The translations under genes were made by a program, and so were the position numbers. Of a stretch of 64,000 nucleotides of DNA, positions 54,151 through 64,000 are shown in pieces. Within the stretch, counting starts at the first letter, position 1. Each line of letters opens with the position of its first letter. The notes beneath the pieces are model-generated. The model did no database searches. It was given only the letters and a program-made list of their open reading frames with translations, and was not told the origin of the DNA. Source of the DNA: Phascolarctos cinereus (lineage: Eukaryota > Chordata > Mammalia > Diprotodontia > Phascolarctidae); NCBI RefSeq assembly GCF_002099425.1, contig NW_018343985.1:3381501-3445500 (forward strand), in the 5' to 3' direction.

Positions 54151-54804
54151 CACGCCCCCTGGCTGCTTCATAGCTATTTGTTTGGTTATAGTCCACCGCT
54201 CCACCCTGTCTCTATCATACACCCTACATCACACTATAAAAGTGAAGATCAGATTTTACTTACTATACTTCATCTGAATTATGGTACAGAATTACCAATA
54301 ATTTTTGTCGCTTCTGTTTAGTCATTTTCAGTCATGTCCAACTCCGTGACCCCCAAACTCCGGCCCTGCCTTCAGGTTCTGTGCTCTATCTGCTGCTTCT
54401 CCTAACTGCCCTCAACTAAGCTCACCTTAGTTTCCTATCACCTGCTCTGCTTGACTTTGATTTGATGAACATCAAGCCTCTCCCGCGATAAGTTCATCAC
54501 CTGAATTCTCTTCATCTCAAAGACTGAGTTAGCTTTCAAACGCTGTATGGCCTTAGAACAGGCAGTTGCCTCTCCCCTTTAACTAAAGGGCTGGAGAGCC
54601 AAGCCACGAACTTCTTTTAAGACTCCTTCCCTTTTAAAGAGGGTTAGACACCCATACCACCATAGTTTTTCAGCTTCCTTTTGTATATTGTGTTCTCCCA
54701 TTACATCACAAGCTCCTTGAGGGCAGAAACTTTCTTTTTTCTTATTTGTATCTCAAGTGCTTAGCACAATGCCTTGCCATATAAGAGCTGCTTAATAAAT
54801 ATTT
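54151..54804. other. Mixed: SINE scrap, unknown block, L2 tail
   Basis: 54325-54355 carries 'cagtcatgtccaactc', a scrap of the long SINE's minus-strand tail. 54670-54804 is a sense L2-type tail ('tcacaagctccttgagggca', 'tgcttaataaat'). The middle is unassigned and slightly GC-richer. Confidence 0.45.
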
Positions 54805-54848
54805 GGGCAGCTGGGTGTTGCAGTGAATAGATCACTGGAGTCAGGAAG
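54805..54848 (+). mobile_element. tRNA-SINE head, split by another SINE
   Basis: 'gggcagctgggtgttgcagt' to 'ctggagtcaggaag', then interrupted. The next bases of the same SINE ('acttgagttc') resume at 55085. Confidence 0.85.
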
Positions 54849-55070
54849 TTACTAAGTGTTCAGTTGTGTCTCACCCTTCCTGAAACAATTTGGGGTTTTC
54901 TTAGAAAAGATACTGGAGTGGTCTGCCATTTCTTTCCCTAGCTATAGATGAGGAAGCTGAAGCAAACAGGGTTAAGTGGCACAGCTAGTGAGTGTCTGAG
55001 TCCAGATTTAACTCAGATGAATCTTCCTGACTCCAGGCCTTCTACTCTATTTTACCAGCTAACTGCCTAG
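54849..55070 (-). mobile_element. Long marsupial tRNA-SINE, minus strand, inside a SINE
   Basis: Flanked by a perfect 14-bp duplication, CTGGAGTCAGGAAG (54835-54848 and 55071-55084), which is itself part of the host SINE. Internally 'gttcagttgtgtctcaccct' to 'accagctaactgcctag'. Confidence 0.93.
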
Positions 55071-55093
55071 CTGGAGTCAGGAAGACTTGAGTT

Positions 55094-55310
55094 CAGCTAG
55101 GTGATGCAATAGATAGAATGCTGGGCCTGGAGTCAGGAGACCTGAATTCAAATCTGGGTCCAGACCCTGGGCAAGTCACAATCTCATTTGCTTCATTTTA
55201 CTCATCTGTAAAATGAATTGGAGTAGGAAATGGCAAATCACTCCAGTAACTTTGCCAAGACAACTCCAAGAGAGGTCGTAAAAAATCAGACAGGATTAAA
55301 AAGGACTAAC
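55094..55310 (+). mobile_element. Long marsupial tRNA-SINE
   Basis: 'cagctaggtgatgcaataga' through 'aaatgaattggagtaggaaa' to 'atcagacaggattaaa'. It follows the split SINE directly. A scrap at 55323-55340 ('gtatcagacacctta') may be the remainder of the first SINE. Confidence 0.88.
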
Positions 55311-55356
55311 CAATTAAAAGGGTGGTATCAGACACCTTAAGAAATGGAGCTGGAGA

Positions 55357-55497
55357 GGGGCAACTAGGTGGCACACTGGATAGAGCACCAGCTCTGGATT
55401 CAGGAGTACCTGAGTTCAAATCCATTTTCAGACACGTAACACTTACTAGCTGCGTGACCCTGGACAAGTCACTTAGCCCCCATTAACCCCCCAAAAA
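55357..55497 (+). mobile_element. Short marsupial tRNA-SINE
   Basis: Duplications AAATGGAGCTGGA (55342-55354) and AAATGGAGCTAGA (55498-55510) differ at one base. Internally complete. Confidence 0.93.
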
Positions 55498-55510
55498 AAA
55501 TGGAGCTAGA

Positions 55511-55939
55511 AAGCCATTAATCTTTAGAAGCTATATATGAAAGGCATGTTTGGGAGCTCATCTTTGACCATCCTACAGTTCCAAAAAACCTCACATTTTA
55601 CATAAAAAGCAAGGGGCAGAAAGTTCTACGAACCACAATGATTCTTCCATACCCTGTGTTTTAGTTTAGGAAAGTTTCTTCCATTGAATTCTTAAGGGAG
55701 CCTGGCCATTTTCTGAGAAGGAATGATTATATCTCTAGGGTTTCATTAATAGTCATTTAAAAGTTTGGAGCAATTAAGAGAGGCCAGTCTGGGAATACAA
55801 CCCCTTTACCTTTACTAGGGTGCAGAAGAAAGTTAAAAAAAAAAGACTAGATATCATTACTGCCCTCCCTATCCCAATAATCATGGCTTTTAGCAGAAGT
55901 TACCCACCTAGTAGTAGGAGAGCAAAATAGTCATCATAC
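55511..55939. other. No gene recognised
   Basis: No family recognised. Confidence 0.4.
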
Positions 55940-56065
55940 CTCATTTTTTTTTAGACAATTGGGGTTAAGTGACTTGCCAGGGTCACACAGCTAGTAATTG
56001 TCAAGTTTTTGATCTGAGGCCAGATTTGAACTCAGGTCCACCTGACTTCAGGGCTCACACTTCAT
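55940..56065 (-). mobile_element. Short tRNA-SINE, minus strand, head missing
   Basis: 'acaattggggttaagtgact', 'cacagctagtaattgtcaag' and 'tgaactcaggtccacctgac'. It stops before the tRNA-like head. Confidence 0.88.
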
Positions 56066-56599
56066 TTTAAAGGACCAGATGTTGAATATCTCCCCTTCTT
56101 CAGTGTCAATTTCCACTATGTGGCAATCTACCCAGTCAATCTGTATGTAGGATACCAAAATTCTGAATTTTTCTATTATAGATTCTATTTTCTCTATGTT
56201 CTATAAACTATTGAAGCTTAAATTTTCATATAATTCAACATAAAGTATTGATGACCACTACTGGCTTAATGCATCAATCTCACCAAGAATGTCATTCATT
56301 TAAAGAGAAAAACGGAATACCTTAAACAAATAAACGTTTGATGGTGGGAATTTTAGTTGTCATGCCAGAAAGAATAAATTTAGTTAGGGAGAGAGGAGAG
56401 CTAATATTCCTCAAAACCATAGGGCAATTAAAAGAAGGATCATGAAGAACAAAAATGAAAAAATAATACTCAGTTATACTGAACAAGCTGCTTACAGAGA
56501 AGGGAAGAGAGAATGTATCTCCTCTCCATCTTGGGAAAAGGAGGAGACCTATTTTGGGGTAACATTGTCTATATTGTCACATTCATCTGACATGGTAGT
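56066..56599. other. No gene recognised
   Basis: AT-rich DNA, no repeat family or convincing frame. Confidence 0.4.
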
Positions 56600-56715
56600 T
56601 TTGCTTAACTATTTTTTTTTTTTATTGTAGCAAGGTTTTTTTTCTGGGCAAGGAAGAATGAGGAATATATTCAGAATGAACAAGCATATAAAAACAAATT
56701 ATATCAATAACTTTA
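56600..56715 (+). mobile_element. L1 3' tail fragment
   Basis: 'gaggaatatattcagaatga' then 'ataaaaacaaattatatcaa' matches the tail variant of the L1 at 41668 (opposite strand). Confidence 0.55.
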
Positions 56716-56809
56716 ATTTTACAAAAAATCCACATGGACAACTAGCTATTGAATCCAATCTTACCTAGCTATGTCCTACGATGGAAAGGTATGGAAGGGA
56801 CATTGATGG

Positions 56810-56965
56810 ATGCAGATCAAACCCTTCCTTTGGCAGATGAGAAAACTTAGCAACAGAAAGGTTAAAACACCTTGCTCAATGGGTGGTAACTAGTGAGGTC
56901 TAGATTTGAACACAAGTACTTGAATATCATATCCAGCATTATTTCCACTATGCCAAATTGTTGCT
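56810..56965 (-). mobile_element. MIR-like SINE, minus strand
   Basis: 'tttggcagatgagaaaactt', 'caacagaaaggttaaaacac', 'gatttgaacacaagtacttg' and 'ttccactatgcc'. Confidence 0.7.
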
Positions 56966-57689
56966 GATTTTTTTTAACAGAATTATAAGAGCTGTGAGGG
57001 TTTTTCTTTTTCTAGTCTTGAATTTGGATGCATTAAAAGACAAATGACTAATCTAAAAAGTTCAAGTCACAGGCCATTCAGTTTAGGATAATGCTGAACT
57101 TTCATTGACTTATTCATTTCATTTCCAGGAACAGAGTGAGGATAAATGAAGAACACAGAAAGCCATTACCTCATCTTTGGGAGCACCATCACTGCCCAAG
57201 CAAGACTTCTATTTCAATTGTCAGTGCATGTTTTTTTTTTCTTTCTTATAATGTGTTTTTTAAACTGTCAAGGCCCCACAAAGAACTTTTTTGAAATCCT
57301 CCCACTAATGGAGGGGAGATGGCCCAGATTGTCGTAACCCCAGAGTATGAGGACTTGATTTGCTCCTAATGCATTTTTCCCATCACCTGCCAGCAAAAAT
57401 CCCCACAATGAAAGTTTCTGCAATGAAATTGAGATGGATTATGAGTTCTCTGACATTAGAAGTCATCTTAGAAGAATTTGCAATTTTTATCTTCAATCAC
57501 GAGTTGTGCTTGGTATCAGGAGGCCCATTTGCCTATTCAGAAACCTGTTTACAGGTGTCATTGACCATCCATAAGAAGCTTTTGAAAAATATCGCCTTGG
57601 AAATTTTTTTTTCCTGGTTAAAAATATCCTAAAAGGAATCTTGCTTTGAAAATCATGCAGGAGAGAAAATAGCCATAGACCTGGAGTCT
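56966..57689. other. Unique-looking DNA, no gene recognised
   Basis: Frames of 63 and 90 codons at 57146-57337 and 57360-57632 have no motif I recognise. Confidence 0.4.
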
Positions 57690-57865
57690 GAAGAACTTGA
57701 TTTCAGTTACAGCTGTGATACCTACACATCTTGTCATTGTGGGGAAGCTAATCAAACTTTCAGGCCTTAGTTTCATCATCAGTAAAATAATGACAATAAT
57801 TCATGTGCAAAGGAGTTTTACTTCAAACAGACAGTATGTGAAAGTTTGTTAATCAAGTTCAAAGG
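57690..57865 (+). mobile_element. MIR-like SINE, diverged
   Basis: 'ctggagtctgaagaacttga', 'aggccttagtttcatcatca' and 'gtaaaataatgacaataatt'. Confidence 0.65.
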
Positions 57866-58004
57866 ATTATAGGTGCTTGGCCATTAGATGAAGGCAACTA
57901 ATACTACGCAAGAAATAATTAGTGACTAGCTAAGACAGTAATACATGTCCCTTTTGCATGTGTTTATGTGTACATGCATGTTTATATGTCTACATATATT
58001 TGTA

Positions 58005-58275
58005 TTGTCATTGTTCAGTCATATCTGACTCTTTGTGATCCCATGGACCATAGCACACCAATACTGTCCATGGGGTTTTTCTCGGCAAAGATACTAGAGT
58101 ATTTTGTCATTTCCTTCTCCAGCTCATTTCGCAGATGAGGAAACTGGGGCAAACAGGGTTAAGTGACTTGCCCAGAGTCACAGAGCTAGTAAAAGTTTGA
58201 GACCAGATTTAAACTCTGGAAGTTGAGACTTCTTGACTTAAGGCATGGCACTCTGCCCACTGTACTACCTGTTCT
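58005..58275 (-). mobile_element. Long marsupial tRNA-SINE, minus strand
   Basis: 'attgttcagtcatatctgac', 'aaagatactagagtattttg', 'gcagatgaggaaactggggc', 'acagagctagtaaaagtttg' and 'ccactgtactacct'. Confidence 0.92.
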
Positions 58276-59545
58276 CAGCAAGTATGATTGTGGTAAATGA
58301 TTTTGTTAAGAGATAATTGTGTCTGTCGGTTGTTACTTAATAAGAATCACACCAATGAAGACTGGTCATTTCCAGCAGTAAGGAATGCAAATTCAGAGGT
58401 CCTCACCTAGAATTCTTAGGTAGCAGTCACCCTCTGGGCATGAATTCTATCTGTATAAGTGAAATGAAAAGAGGTGGTTTTGTGGGGGGGGGGCAGTGTA
58501 CTTGAATTAATTCCCTATAGTGCCATAATGGGATCAAATATGCAATTTATGAATATAAGTTAGATTCTTGAGATGCATGTAGAATCCAGTCAAACTCAAT
58601 GTAATGAATATTAAATGCTTGCATGAGGAACAGGCTGGTCTAGGGGATGCAAGATAAAATGAACAACAGGCCCATATAAAAGGACTGCTCAATATATAGA
58701 TCATACAAATAAACAAGGCCTCAAGTCTTAGAATTTAGCATGGCATGTATAATATATCACTACCACCTGATGTTTTCAATATTAAGATTTACCTAATCTT
58801 TGCAAACTTTTTACCAAACTGGGAGTCCTTTTCTTCCCTTGAAGAGAAACACTCTTCATCCAGTACTAGTGATAGAAATAAAAAAAAAAATCAAAGTTGT
58901 TCCTGAAAACATATTCTTAGTCAAGGTCATTAATGCTGCAGCATTGTCTTCCTATCCTCACTGCTCCTTGTATCCAAAACAATATCTCAAAAGGCTTTAA
59001 GAAATTGTTGAGGGTTTGCTTATTTCTACTGTGAAAAGTCTTTCTCAGACCGATGTCAATATTTTCAGGCCACTGATCTTGTTGAATATTCTAGCCTTCC
59101 TGCTCTTCTGTCAGACTAACACCTTCATTGGGTTAATAAAGTGATCTCAAAATCTTAAATCAAATTGGCAAATTTCACATCACATATATTATTCATGTTT
59201 GATGGTGATGGGATGTGTAGTTTATCACTGATTTTTTCCCCTGGAGAGGGATATCATCTCTTCAAAGAAATAGATGAGATAAGAGGGGACATGGAGGAAG
59301 TTTTCATAGAAAGAACAAATGTTCTTGCAAGAGACCAGTAATGCCATTGGGTTAACATGATAGCATTAGTGTAAGGGGTCAAGGGATTGAAGGACAAAAG
59401 CAATACTATATAAGCTCTAGACTGTCTAACATGAAGGAGGAAATGGAGTCTGTGGAAAATTTTGTTCGTGAATCTATTAGCTTGGAAGTATAGTAGAAAA
59501 CGGGCTGGAATAGAAATTGGGTAATTAAAAGATGCAGAACTCTGG
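58276..59545. other. Unique-looking DNA, no gene recognised
   Basis: About 1.3 kb with no recognised repeat and no protein-like frame. Confidence 0.45.
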
Positions 59546-59800
59546 TGGTATTGAGTTCAGCCATTTCTCAGGTGTATCTAACTCTTCATAACTCCTTTTG
59601 GGGGTTTTCTTGGGAAACATACTTTAGTGGTTGCCATTTCCTTCTCCAGTTCATTTCCTCAGATGAGGAAACTGAGGCAAACAGGGTTAAGTGATTTGTT
59701 TCGGGGCACTCAGCTAGTAAGTGTCTGAGGTCAGATTTGAACTCAGGAAGATGTTTTTCTGGCTACATGCTGGCACTCTGTCCTCTGGTGATATACTCTG
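59546..59800 (-). mobile_element. Long marsupial tRNA-SINE, minus strand
   Basis: 'ggtgtatctaactcttcata', 'gaaacatactttagtggttg', 'agatgaggaaactgaggcaa' and 'gaactcaggaagatg'. The head is worn. Confidence 0.9.
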
Positions 59801-60433
59801 TTTAAATCAAAGCAAATGATACATACTGAATTGTCTTATATTTACTTATCCAAGTAAACCTGGGATCTAATCAACACAGGTATTCCTTCTAATCATGCAG
59901 AAGGTAAATATGAATCCAAAGCTTAACTTAAGGATAATTTTGTTTGTTATAGTGTGGAGCTGATGGGATGGGGAGTGGATCCCCATGTGTTATGGCAGTG
60001 TCCCATGACTTCTAGTACAGATACGCCTGGTTGATCAGAAAGGTATATGGCACTGGGTTGAGAGAGGAGCATAGGGAAACGTGGGCATGCAGGCCTCACC
60101 AAAACTGGAGCAGGCCTCAGAGGGCTGAATCACGGGCAGCTGTGGTGGTTTCCAGACTTCTCAACCCACAAATGCCGAAGACAACTTAGAAGGTCAGTGG
60201 AAAAGTCTGCTTTTATGGTGCTGAGAGAGAAGCAAGGTGGTCTCAGTTTCATTCCCTGAGCATGGCCCAGGACAGGAGCTGCCTCCTGAGCTTCAGGCCC
60301 ACAGACTGAGGGGGAATCAAGTGGCTGATCAGAAGGAGATTGCAGGGATCTCTTTGCTAGTGCTGAGGCAGGAATGTCTTGCTTTGCCCATGCTTAGATC
60401 TGGGTCACAGTTCTGGGCGGTGGTGCTGGGGTG

Positions 60434-60781
60434 AGGAGGAGCACTGGCCTGGTGGAGCTTGTAGTGGCTGTACAGAGGAGCCTTTCCTCACAGTTCCAGG
60501 AGAGAAAGGAGTGCTTGTGGTCACTAATACACCAGAACACAGGCCAAGAAAGGAGTAAACACCTCGCCCCTTATCATACCACCTTGCAAGAACTGAAAAT
60601 TTACAGGTCCCTACAAGTATCTCTGAAAACATCTGTACAAACCCCCAAAGCTTGGGATAGTACATTCTCCACATTGGAAGCAGACTCTTACCTTAACAAA
60701 GTGTTTAAAATTCAGGTAATTGGCTGGGATCATGAGCAAGCAGCACAAAAAGAGTCAGACTATATTATCTTACTTTGGTGA
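60434..60781 (+). other. Open frame in the type C 5' UTR, overlapping the ORF1 start
   Basis: About 115 codons, 'RRSTGLVELVVAV … ERKECLWSLIHQNTGQERSK … HTTLQELKIYRSLQVSLKT … QAAQKESDYIILLW'. It ends about 50 bases inside ORF1 in another frame. The same frame is seen in both type A copies. It has no ATG. Upstream, a different frame is also shared between copies (60237-60434 against 4800-4960). Confidence 0.4.
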
Positions 60782-61812
60782 CAAAGAAGATCAAAACATC
60801 TGCCAGAAGAAGACAACAAAGTCTAAGCTTCTACATCCAAATCCTCCAAGAAATATATGAATCAGCTCCAGGCCTTGGAAGAGCTCAGAAGAGATTTTGA
60901 GAAGCAAGTAAGACAAGTAGAGGAAAAACTGGGGAGAGAAATGAGAGTGACGCAAGAAAATAATGAAAAGCAAGTCAACAGCTTGCTGAAGGAGACCCAA
61001 AAAAATACTGAAGAAAATAACACTTTAAAATAGCCTAACCCAAATTGCAAAAGAGGTCCAAAAAGCCAATGAGAAGAAGAATGCCCTAAAAAGAAGAAAT
61101 TGGCCATATAGAAAAGGAAGTCCAAAAGATTACTGAAGAAAATACTCCCTTAAAAATTAGAATAGAGCAGTTGGAGGCTAGTGACTTTATGAGAAATCAA
61201 GACACTGTAAAACAAATCCAAAAGAATGAAAAAAATAGAAGGCAATGTGAAATATCTCATTGGAAAAACAACTGACCTGGAAAATAGATCCAGGAGACAG
61301 AATTTTAAAATTATTGTTCCATCTGAAAGCCATGATCAAAAAAAGAGCCTAGACATCATCTTTCAAGAAATTATCAGGGAAAACTGCCCTGATATTTTAG
61401 AACCAGAGGGCAAAATAGAAATTGAAAGAATCCACAGATCTCCTCCTGAAAGAGATCCCCAAAGGAAAACTCCTAGGAATATTGTAGCTAAATTCCAGAG
61501 TTCCCAGGTCAAGAAGAAAATATTACAAGCTGCCAGAAAGAAGTAATTCAGTATTGTGGAAACACAATCAGGATAACAGAAGATTTAGCAGCTTCTACAT
61601 TAAAGGACTGCAGAGCATGTAATATGATATTCCAGAGGTCAAAGGAGACAAGATAACAACCAAGAATCACCTACCCAGCAAAACTGAGTATAATCCTTCA
61701 GGGGAAAAAATGGTTATTCAGTGAAATAGAGGACTTTCAAGCATTCTCGATGAAAAGACCAGAGCTGAATAGAAAATTTGACTTTCAAATACAAGACTCA
61801 AGTGGAACATGA
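60732..61812 (+). pseudogene. Degenerate L1-type ORF1 (half-L1 C)
   Basis: ATG at 60732 ('MSKQHKKSQTILSYFGDKED'), with several shifts after it. Best preserved is 61226-61546: 'VKYLIGKTTDLENRSRRQN', 'SLDIIFQEIIRENCPDILEPEGK', 'IHRSPPERDPQRKTPRNIVAKFQSSQVKKK'. That frame ends at a TAA near 61544 where relatives read CAA. It is most like the type A ORF1. Confidence 0.88.
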
Positions 61813-62105
61813 AGAGGTTGACAACAATGATGGCCACATTGTGCAATGCCTGACCTTGATAGACTTAGCTCTTCTCAGCAATGCAAGAATCTAAGACACC
61901 TCCAACAGCCTCATGATGGAAAATGCTATTCACATCCAAAGAAAGAACTATGGAGTTTGAATGCATATCAAAGAATACTATTTCCTCATTGTTTTGTTTT
62001 GTTTTTTCTTTCTCGTGGTTTTTCCCTTTTGTTCTGATTCTTCTGTCAAAACATGACTAACGTAGAAATATGTTTAAAAAAAATGTATATGGATGCTAAA
62101 AAAAT

Positions 62106-62391
62106 AATTAGGATCATGTTTGCCCAGTTCAGTTTAGTTTAATTAGAATAAAGACTTTAACTGGAGCGTTTTCAGATGCAGAATACTGAAATGACTGGAG
62201 GCTACGTTGTGGATAGGTTCTTTGAAAAGTGTGGGGATTTTTGACTCCAAAAATAGAAGACTTAGAGTGGATATGATGCATAATTTTTTTCCTTTGAATT
62301 TAAAATACTGGCATGTGAAAGAAAGACTAGGAAGAATCTAAGAAGTCACTTAGTTCTATCTATGCCTAACCCATAGGTTAAGGACTGTCTG
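62106..62391. other. No gene recognised
   Basis: No repeat family recognised. Confidence 0.4.
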
Positions 62392-62405
62392 GAATATTGC
62401 TGACA

Positions 62406-62624
62406 GGGCACAGTGGATAGCGCACCAGGCTTGGAGTTAGAATTTGGCCTCAGATATTGGCTGGCTGTATGACCCTGGGCAAGTCATTTAACCCTGTTTG
62501 CCTCAGTTTCCTCATCTGAAAAATAAGCTAAAGAAGGAAATGGCAAACCACCCTAGTATCCTTTGCCAAGAAAACCCCAAACAGTGTCACAAAGAGTTGA
62601 ACATGACTGAAACAATGAACAATA
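62406..62624 (+). mobile_element. Long marsupial tRNA-SINE, complete
   Basis: A perfect 14-bp duplication, GAATATTGCTGACA (62392-62405 and 62625-62638). The head is slightly trimmed ('gggcacagtggatagcgcac'). The tail 'cacaaagagttgaacatgac' ends in 'acaatgaacaat'. Confidence 0.95.
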
Positions 62625-62639
62625 GAATATTGCTGACAA

Positions 62640-63264
62640 TTTTGATCACCCCTACACTTGACTACCCCCCTTTGACTATTTTGACCATAGACATCTTGTC
62701 TCCCCTAATGCTTCTCTTATTCTGAATGGTCCCAGAGAATAGAGGTAGATATATTGAGTGAAACTTGCAAGTAATCAACACTGAATATGATATATAGTTA
62801 GGGAAAAGAAATATCCCATCCCATTTCTCCTCACAGACAGATAATTGCCACAAACCCTCTCTGGAACTAGAGACACATTCAAGATTTGGCCTTAGAACCG
62901 GTGACTAATCATTGCCATTAATTTAATAGGAATTCTTTCTCTTATCTTTTGCTATTCAGTCATGGTATTAGCCTGAGAACAGAGAACATTGGGTGAAATA
63001 TTAATCCAAGCATTTCAATTCAGCAGCCTAGGATGTGGCCATAGAAACAGAATACAGGGGAAGAAATGAAGGCTGAAAATGTGAGCATCGGGGCTCCCCA
63101 AAGAGCCAAAGAAAGGAAAGTAGAATGTTAGGTTCATTTATCCTCCTCCCCTGGTAATACATACTTTAGAGTTCCTTGTAAGCTCTAACAGTGAACCTTA
63201 AATACCCCAAGACACAGAAGTTTTTGTTTTGTTTTGTGTTTCTTCCAAAGGGAGTGGGTTTTTC
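62640..63264. other. No gene recognised
   Basis: No repeat family or protein-like frame. Confidence 0.4.
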
Positions 63265-63420
63265 AGTCTTCATCACACAATAAGTGTGATATATTGGATA
63301 AAGAGTTGGCCTGGGAGGTGGGGGCCCTGAATTCAAGTGTCACCTCTGACACATACAGGCGATGTAACACTGGACTATTTCACTTAACCTCTAAGTACTC
63401 TCCACAGATCCTCTATATTC
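63265..63420 (+). mobile_element. MIR-like or tRNA-SINE fragment
   Basis: 'atattggataaagagttggc', 'ctgaattcaagtgtcacctc' and 'acactggactatttcactta'. Confidence 0.6.
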
Positions 63421-63649
63421 AAGTTAGTAGAGAAGGTGCCAATCTGTATTAAGAGATAATTTACTCACCTGGGATTCACCTATTAATAATGAAATCACAA
63501 GTCGAGTTTCTAGCCCTCAGAAGTTATCAATACTGATATTTTAATATTTTATTTTCCCCCAATTACATATATGAACATTTTTTAAAATATTGATATTTTA
63601 AAGGAACACTAAGGCTTAAGAGTGTGCATACCAGACCTTGAAAAAATAT

Positions 63650-63965
63650 GAGGAAATCATTTCAAGGATGAAGTGTGAAATAAAAAGAACCAGGAAAACA
63701 ATATACAAATCAACTACAAAAAAGTAAATATAAAGATTATTTAGAGGAGGCTGAGTACTGTATATCTATGATGACAAAGTATGACATAGAGGAGTATTGA
63801 GAAAGGTCAATTCCCACCCTTCCACTGTGATAAGAAGGAGCAGGGGGCCTAGAAGATTGATAGCCAGTCCAGGGAGTTACTTCATAGTTTAATTTTGCAT
63901 AGCTTTTTTTTTTAACTAAGAAAATATTTTTTGTTCCTTGAGTATTTGTGATGGGAGAAGTAGAA
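63650..63965 (+). mobile_element. L1 3' tail fragment
   Basis: 'atttcaaggatgaagtgtga', 'aaaagaaccaggaaaacaat' and 'ggaggctgagtactgtatat' match the L1 3' UTR variant present in reverse near 41680-42000. Broken and 5'-truncated. Confidence 0.6.
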
Positions 63966-63977
63966 AGACAGAGATTA

Positions 63978-64000
63978 TACACATACACACACACACACAA
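63978..64000. repeat. (AC)n microsatellite at the window edge
   Basis: AC units run out of the window. Confidence 0.9.

Larger units (their letters stand above)
60026..62105 (+). mobile_element. Half-L1-like, type C, 5'-truncated
   Basis: It starts inside the type A-like 5' UTR ('cctggttgatcagaaaggta'), runs through an ORF1 remnant (60732-61812), and then passes directly at the ORF1 stop into a different L1 3' UTR. That UTR reads 'gatagacttagctcttctca', 'gcaatgcaagaatctaagac', 'atgctattcacatccaaaga' and 'aacatgactaacgtagaaat'. The purine-rich inter-ORF part of types A and B is absent, as is ORF2. Target duplications are not clear. Confidence 0.8.

Noticed and set aside
57109-57172. Splice acceptor and small exon
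   Set aside because: 'ttcatttcatttccag' looks acceptor-like, but no donor, polyA signal or protein-like frame follows.

Overview
This window looks like AT-rich, non-coding nuclear DNA from a marsupial. The evidence is its dispersed repeats: tRNA-derived SINEs of the marsupial 'gcagctaggtggcacagtgg' type, marsupial-type L1 with half-L1 (HAL1-like) relatives, RTE-type LINE and SINE pieces, and old L2, MIR and CR1/L3 remnants. Family names come from remembered consensus features, not from a search. I see no host protein-coding gene, no structural RNA gene and nothing prokaryotic. The window is best read as intergenic or deep intronic DNA.

Layout. 1-4 kb: L2, MIR and SINE pieces and an ATC satellite. 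4.1-7.8 kb: an old minus-strand L1 split by a nearly full-length half-L1 (type A, copy 1). 8.3-9.8 kb: an RTE-type LINE with recognisable reverse-transcriptase blocks. 10-15.6 kb: MIR, L2, SINE and microsatellites, plus a CR1/L3 remnant split by a MIR. 15.8-18.1 kb: one old L2 interrupted by three younger insertions. 18.3-20.9 kb: a complete half-L1 (type B, minus strand) with an intact 344-codon ORF1 and target-site duplications. 21.3-27.1 kb: L1 fragments carrying datable SINE insertions. 27-41 kb: sparser repeats and the longest stretch of apparently unique DNA, about 36.95-41.2 kb. 41.7-43.6 kb: minus-strand L1. 43.6-45.1 kb: AT-rich microsatellite-like DNA. 45.7-47.5 kb: L2 holding a long RTE-type SINE. 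49.3-52.2 kb: half-L1 type A, copy 2. 54.8-55.5 kb: a nest of SINEs. 60.0-62.1 kb: a third half-L1 architecture (type C). 62-64 kb: SINE and L1-tail pieces.

The most interesting content is the half-L1 family. Every ORF1-bearing copy here whose downstream end can be read lacks ORF2, and three different ORF1-to-3' UTR junctions are present. Types A and B start with a motif nearly identical to the YY1-containing start of human L1. Type B keeps an intact ORF1 whose coiled coil is built from 18-residue repeats. Type A copies carry a second open frame that overlaps the ORF1 start. A LINE and a SINE sharing a 3' tail, and several clean nested insertions, give a readable insertion history.
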